From the NCBI GenBank assembly GCA_964353875.1, contig CAYGXU010000074.1, positions 1-15,987 on the forward strand: DNA of 15,987 bases. Direction: 5' to 3'. Positions 13,808 through 15,987 of the stretch are shown here, in pieces. Under the pieces are notes generated by a model. It made no database searches. It was not told where the DNA came from and saw only the letters and a list, made by a program, of their open reading frames with translations. This DNA is from MGNI01 sp964353875. GTDB lineage: Bacteria; Chloroflexota; Anaerolineae; Anaerolineales; E44-bin32. Each line of letters opens with the position of its first letter. Within the stretch, counting starts at the first letter, position 1. The position numbers and the translations under genes were made by a program.

Positions 13808-13835
13808 CTAAATCCTGCACTAAGCGACCGATGTA

Positions 13836-14306
13836 TTATTGAACCTGAATCTCGACAACCCCCTTGACCTGATCCTTGCTAGAGAAATCAGGCATCACCA
13901 TCCGCAATCCGCCATCTTCGTCAAAGGTCACGATGCACGTCAGACAGGCCTGCACATCCGCCAGGGGTACATCAGCCTGGTAGCCATCACTGGCAACAAA
14001 GGAAACCGTTGAAGCATCGCTTTGTAGACCGGCCTCGTCCAACAAGGCATTAATGGAGACTCCAGTGTAGGTCTTGGTTGTGCCATCTTTGCCCGTATAC
14101 TCGCTATCGATGGTTTCCATCCCACGCAGTTCCGTCTCCGTCCATCCCATCTCTGACGCTATCTTGCCGGTGATCTTCAAGGCGATAGGTCCAACAACCT
14201 GCTCACCTTCACTAACGGTTGTTTCGGTCGCGGTTGTGCTGCATCCGCTCAACAGGGTGAAGAGCAGAGCAACCATGGCCAATACGATAATCCATTTCTT
14301 CGACAT
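13836..14306 (-). CDS. Small lipoprotein with molybdopterin-oxidoreductase-like domain, CxxC variant
   Basis: The 156-residue product has a lipoprotein signal with lipobox LSGC (Cys22), so it should be anchored on the outside of the membrane. The start is the ATG at 14306-14304 (MSKKW), preceded by GGAGGGAAGGA; an upstream in-frame ATG at 14321 would place the SD inside the coding region. The mature part resembles a compact sulfite-oxidase/molybdopterin-binding fold: YTGVSINALLDEAGL, then FVASDGYQADVPLADV and a closing VVEIQV strand. No Cys lies before the TGVSI segment, where the Mo-ligating Cys would be expected. It does have a CLTC motif (C121, C124), absent from its neighbour, suggesting a redox or metal role. 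Function is unknown. It follows the related lipoprotein gene by 42 nt. Confidence 0.82.
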   Translation of the reverse strand: MSKKWIIVLAMVALLFTLLSGCSTTATETTVSEGEQVVGPIALKITGKIASEMGWTETELRGMETIDSEYTGKDGTTKTYTGVSINALLDEAGLQSDASTVSFVASDGYQADVPLADVQACLTCIVTFDEDGGLRMVMPDFSSKDQVKGVVEIQVQ

Positions 14307-14348
14307 CTTCCTTCCCTCCATATAAGTATTTTTTGGTTTCTAAATTGC

Positions 14349-14843
14349 CTAGCGATTGACTTGAATCTCGGTCAATTGAAAAACCCAACGATTGCCCGGC
14401 GCTTGAGGGCAGACCAGGCGGATGGGTCCTTTATCCGGGGTGACAGAGGCAATCCACTCATCACGATCCTTAAGTGCTATGATGCTTCCCTGCAATTCAT
14501 CGCGGGTGATCTCGACCGCATACCCATCGGCTGCCACAGCCGTGATCGAGACATACTCCCCAGTCACCCCCGCTCGAGCGAAGAGCTCATCCAAGGCGAC
14601 GCCGCTCCAGGCTGTGATTTCGTTTTCTCCGGTGGATTTTTGCATTAAGACTTCGTTTAACTCCGTGAAGTCCATTCCGCATAAATCCTGATAGGTGTAC
14701 GTTTTCTGGGCGAAGCCTTCCCCGATAATCTTCAACTCCCAATCCACCTTGGGAGCGCCGCCACAAGCCACTGCTCCTATTCCAACCACGATCAACAATA
14801 AACAGCATTGGAGTACCAATCTTCCTTTCCTCAATAGTTGCAT
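14349..14843 (-). CDS. Small lipoprotein with molybdopterin-oxidoreductase-like domain
   Basis: The 164-residue product has an N-terminal hydrophobic signal (about 9-26) ending in AVAC (Cys27), an acceptable though not ideal lipobox. SD GGAGGGAGAT is immediately before the ATG. The mature part follows the sulfite-oxidase/molybdopterin domain pattern: TYTYQDLCGMDFTEL, AWSGVALDELFARAGV (79-94), VAADGYAVEITRDEL, then IRLVCPQAPGNRWVFQLTEI. The Mo-ligating Cys expected shortly before the WSGV segment is absent (QKSTGENEIT instead), so cofactor binding is doubtful. It is a clear paralogue of the lipoprotein encoded just downstream, probably by tandem duplication. A role in extracytoplasmic binding or redox is inference only. 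Confidence 0.82.
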   Translation of the reverse strand: MQLLRKGRLVLQCCLLLIVVGIGAVACGGAPKVDWELKIIGEGFAQKTYTYQDLCGMDFTELNEVLMQKSTGENEITAWSGVALDELFARAGVTGEYVSITAVAADGYAVEITRDELQGSIIALKDRDEWIASVTPDKGPIRLVCPQAPGNRWVFQLTEIQVNR

Positions 14844-14959
14844 ATCTCCCTCCGAAATCAGGTTAATGTAAAGTGGCTCAAATGACTTTCTCGGACAAAT
14901 AGCGGAATCATCATCCCAATCTGGGCAGAATTATCTTGAGAACTTCCTCCGCTTGAAGC

Positions 14960-14987
14960 GCCAAATATGGAAAACAGTTCATTTGGC
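14960..14987 (-). terminator. Inverted repeat at the end of the phosphodiesterase gene
   Basis: GCCAAAT (14960-14966) and ATTTGGC (14981-14987) are perfect 7-bp complements with a 14-nt loop, overlapping the stop codon of the minus-strand gene by one base. No U-tract follows, so it is more likely a partial terminator or mRNA-stabilising hairpin between this gene and the lipoprotein pair. Confidence 0.35.
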
Positions 14988-15987
14988 TATTTCCGAATGA
15001 GAAATATGGGGATGAACATATCCCGCTCAATTAAGTTTCCATGATTTCCCAACCTCCCCTCTTCGCTGACCGAGTGCATGCCATGGTCAGCGAAAATCAC
15101 GATCAATGTCCCTTCTGGCGCGAGCTCGATCAACTCCCCCACGGCGGCATCGACCTCGATGATGCTGGCTTCCTCTTGCGGCGAGCCCGGCCCATAACTA
15201 TGCCCGCTATCGTCGATTCCATGAAAATGGACGAAGAGCAAATCTGGCATACCAGCAGCCAATATTTCTTGAGCATTGGTTAACACATTATCATCCGTAC
15301 GGCCATTGCCATCGCGGTCGCCAGAAAGGGTAGTCTCGGCACTACTCAAATTAAAGGCCAGGGCTTCTCCTTCCACTGCAACGACCTCCAATCCGCGCTC
15401 CAGGGCGACATCGAAGATCGTCTCCACCTCTGTCTTCCGTATCCCACGCTGATCGGCGCCATGGATCGCAGGAGGAGCGCCGGTGAGGAAAGAAGCCGTA
15501 GAGACAGTGGTGATCGGCGGATAGGTTGTCACCGCAATCAGAGGCGGATCAAATTCTGTTAGAACAGTCAACAGACCTTTCTCACAGGCTTCGAGGTAAC
15601 GCAAATATCCGAAACCATCGAGCATGATCAGGAGGACATGCTCAGCGGAGGCTGTTGTTAGAGGGCGGCCAATCGCCTGTTCTGGGATACGCAGGTCAAG
15701 CGCTGTTGCGGCGGTTGGCGCGATGTCGGTGATGCTGGCTTTCACTTCCGAGAGCATATTCGAAGGCATGATCTCAATAGCCCCCACTTCAAAACGATCC
15801 CCTGCGATCAGCAGTTCACCCTTCTCAAGCCACCATGCGCGTTCAGCGATCGATGCCCATTCGAATGGATGTTGATTACCCTCATGATCCAGGATGGTGA
15901 TCTCCTCAATCACTTCAAATCCATATTCATATAACACCTGCTCGAGGGGCACTCCCATTTCGCCATCAACCGTCTCCCCAAAGCGCT
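14987..15987 (-). CDS. Alkaline-phosphatase-superfamily phosphodiesterase/nucleotide pyrophosphatase (5' end outside window)
   Basis: The frame is open to the right edge, so the N-terminus is missing; an internal ATG at 15958 is probably not the start because the upstream codons continue a plausible domain. Numbering from that Met, the type I phosphodiesterase signatures are in order: VLLIMLDGFG with metal ligand D114, PPITTVSTASFLTG with candidate nucleophile T150, HGIDDSGHSYGPGS with D249 and H253, IFADHGM with D291-H292, and GNHGN with H306. The active site therefore looks complete. Such enzymes cleave phosphodiester or pyrophosphate bonds and usually act outside the cytoplasm. The first 65 or so residues (GVPLEQVLYEYGFEV, TILDHEGNQ) resemble the small molybdopterin-like domain of the two lipoproteins encoded next, suggesting a fusion. 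Substrate is unknown. Confidence 0.88.
   Translation of the reverse strand, partial: RFGETVDGEMGVPLEQVLYEYGFEVIEEITILDHEGNQHPFEWASIAERAWWLEKGELLIAGDRFEVGAIEIMPSNMLSEVKASITDIAPTAATALDLRIPEQAIGRPLTTASAEHVLLIMLDGFGYLRYLEACEKGLLTVLTEFDPPLIAVTTYPPITTVSTASFLTGAPPAIHGADQRGIRKTEVETIFDVALERGLEVVAVEGEALAFNLSSAETTLSGDRDGNGRTDDNVLTNAQEILAAGMPDLLFVHFHGIDDSGHSYGPGSPQEEASIIEVDAAVGELIELAPEGTLIVIFADHGMHSVSEEGRLGNHGNLIERDMFIPIFLIRK

Overview
The window looks like chromosomal DNA of a free-living, saccharolytic bacterium, most likely a member of the Chloroflexota (Anaerolineae-like). This assignment is an inference. It rests on the Thr/Glu/Ala/Pro-rich linker of the sugar-binding lipoprotein, the cytoplasmic GAF-histidine kinase, a Cys-rich/beta-helix/dockerin secreted protein, and a LacI-controlled sugar cassette with no ATPase gene of its own. 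No mobile element, CRISPR array or phage gene was seen.

Layout. Positions 1-497 hold no convincing gene, only short possibly decayed reading frames. Positions 550-1827 encode an orphan soluble sensor histidine kinase. A tRNA-Pro(CGG) with its own promoter and a strong terminator follows (1890-2051). Next is a long plus-strand catabolic cassette (2167-10971): a LacI-family repressor behind a near-consensus promoter with three tandem 14-bp operator-like units, a sugar-binding lipoprotein, two MalF/MalG-type permeases, a Gfo/Idh/MocA dehydrogenase, a luciferase-like (LLM) flavin/F420 oxidoreductase, a DapA-superfamily aldolase/lyase and a xylose-isomerase-like TIM barrel protein. Start/stop overlaps, short gaps and good Shine-Dalgarno sequences suggest one transcription unit. 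Two intercistronic RNA hairpins (4823-4857 and 8059-8120) probably tune expression within it.

After a gene-poor stretch (10972-11581) comes a secreted beta-helix, pectate-lyase-like protein. Its C-terminal dockerin lies in another frame because of what looks like a single-base deletion near 13098. A tRNA-Arg(CCG) with its own promoter follows. The right end is minus strand: a partial alkaline-phosphatase-superfamily phosphodiesterase, then two small lipoproteins carrying a sulfite-oxidase/molybdopterin-like domain without the expected Mo-ligating Cys, ending at a perfect hairpin (13785-13807). The N-terminus of the phosphodiesterase seems to carry a third, divergent copy of that small domain.

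How the genes work together (inference): the binding protein and permeases import an oligosaccharide or modified sugar, with a shared MsmX/UgpC-type ATPase encoded elsewhere. The dehydrogenase, LLM enzyme, DapA-like lyase and isomerase-like enzyme then oxidise and cleave it. An LLM enzyme inside a sugar cassette is the most unusual part. It points to a sugar or sugar derivative that needs an oxygenase or F420/FMN redox step, for which a sulfonated sugar is only one candidate.
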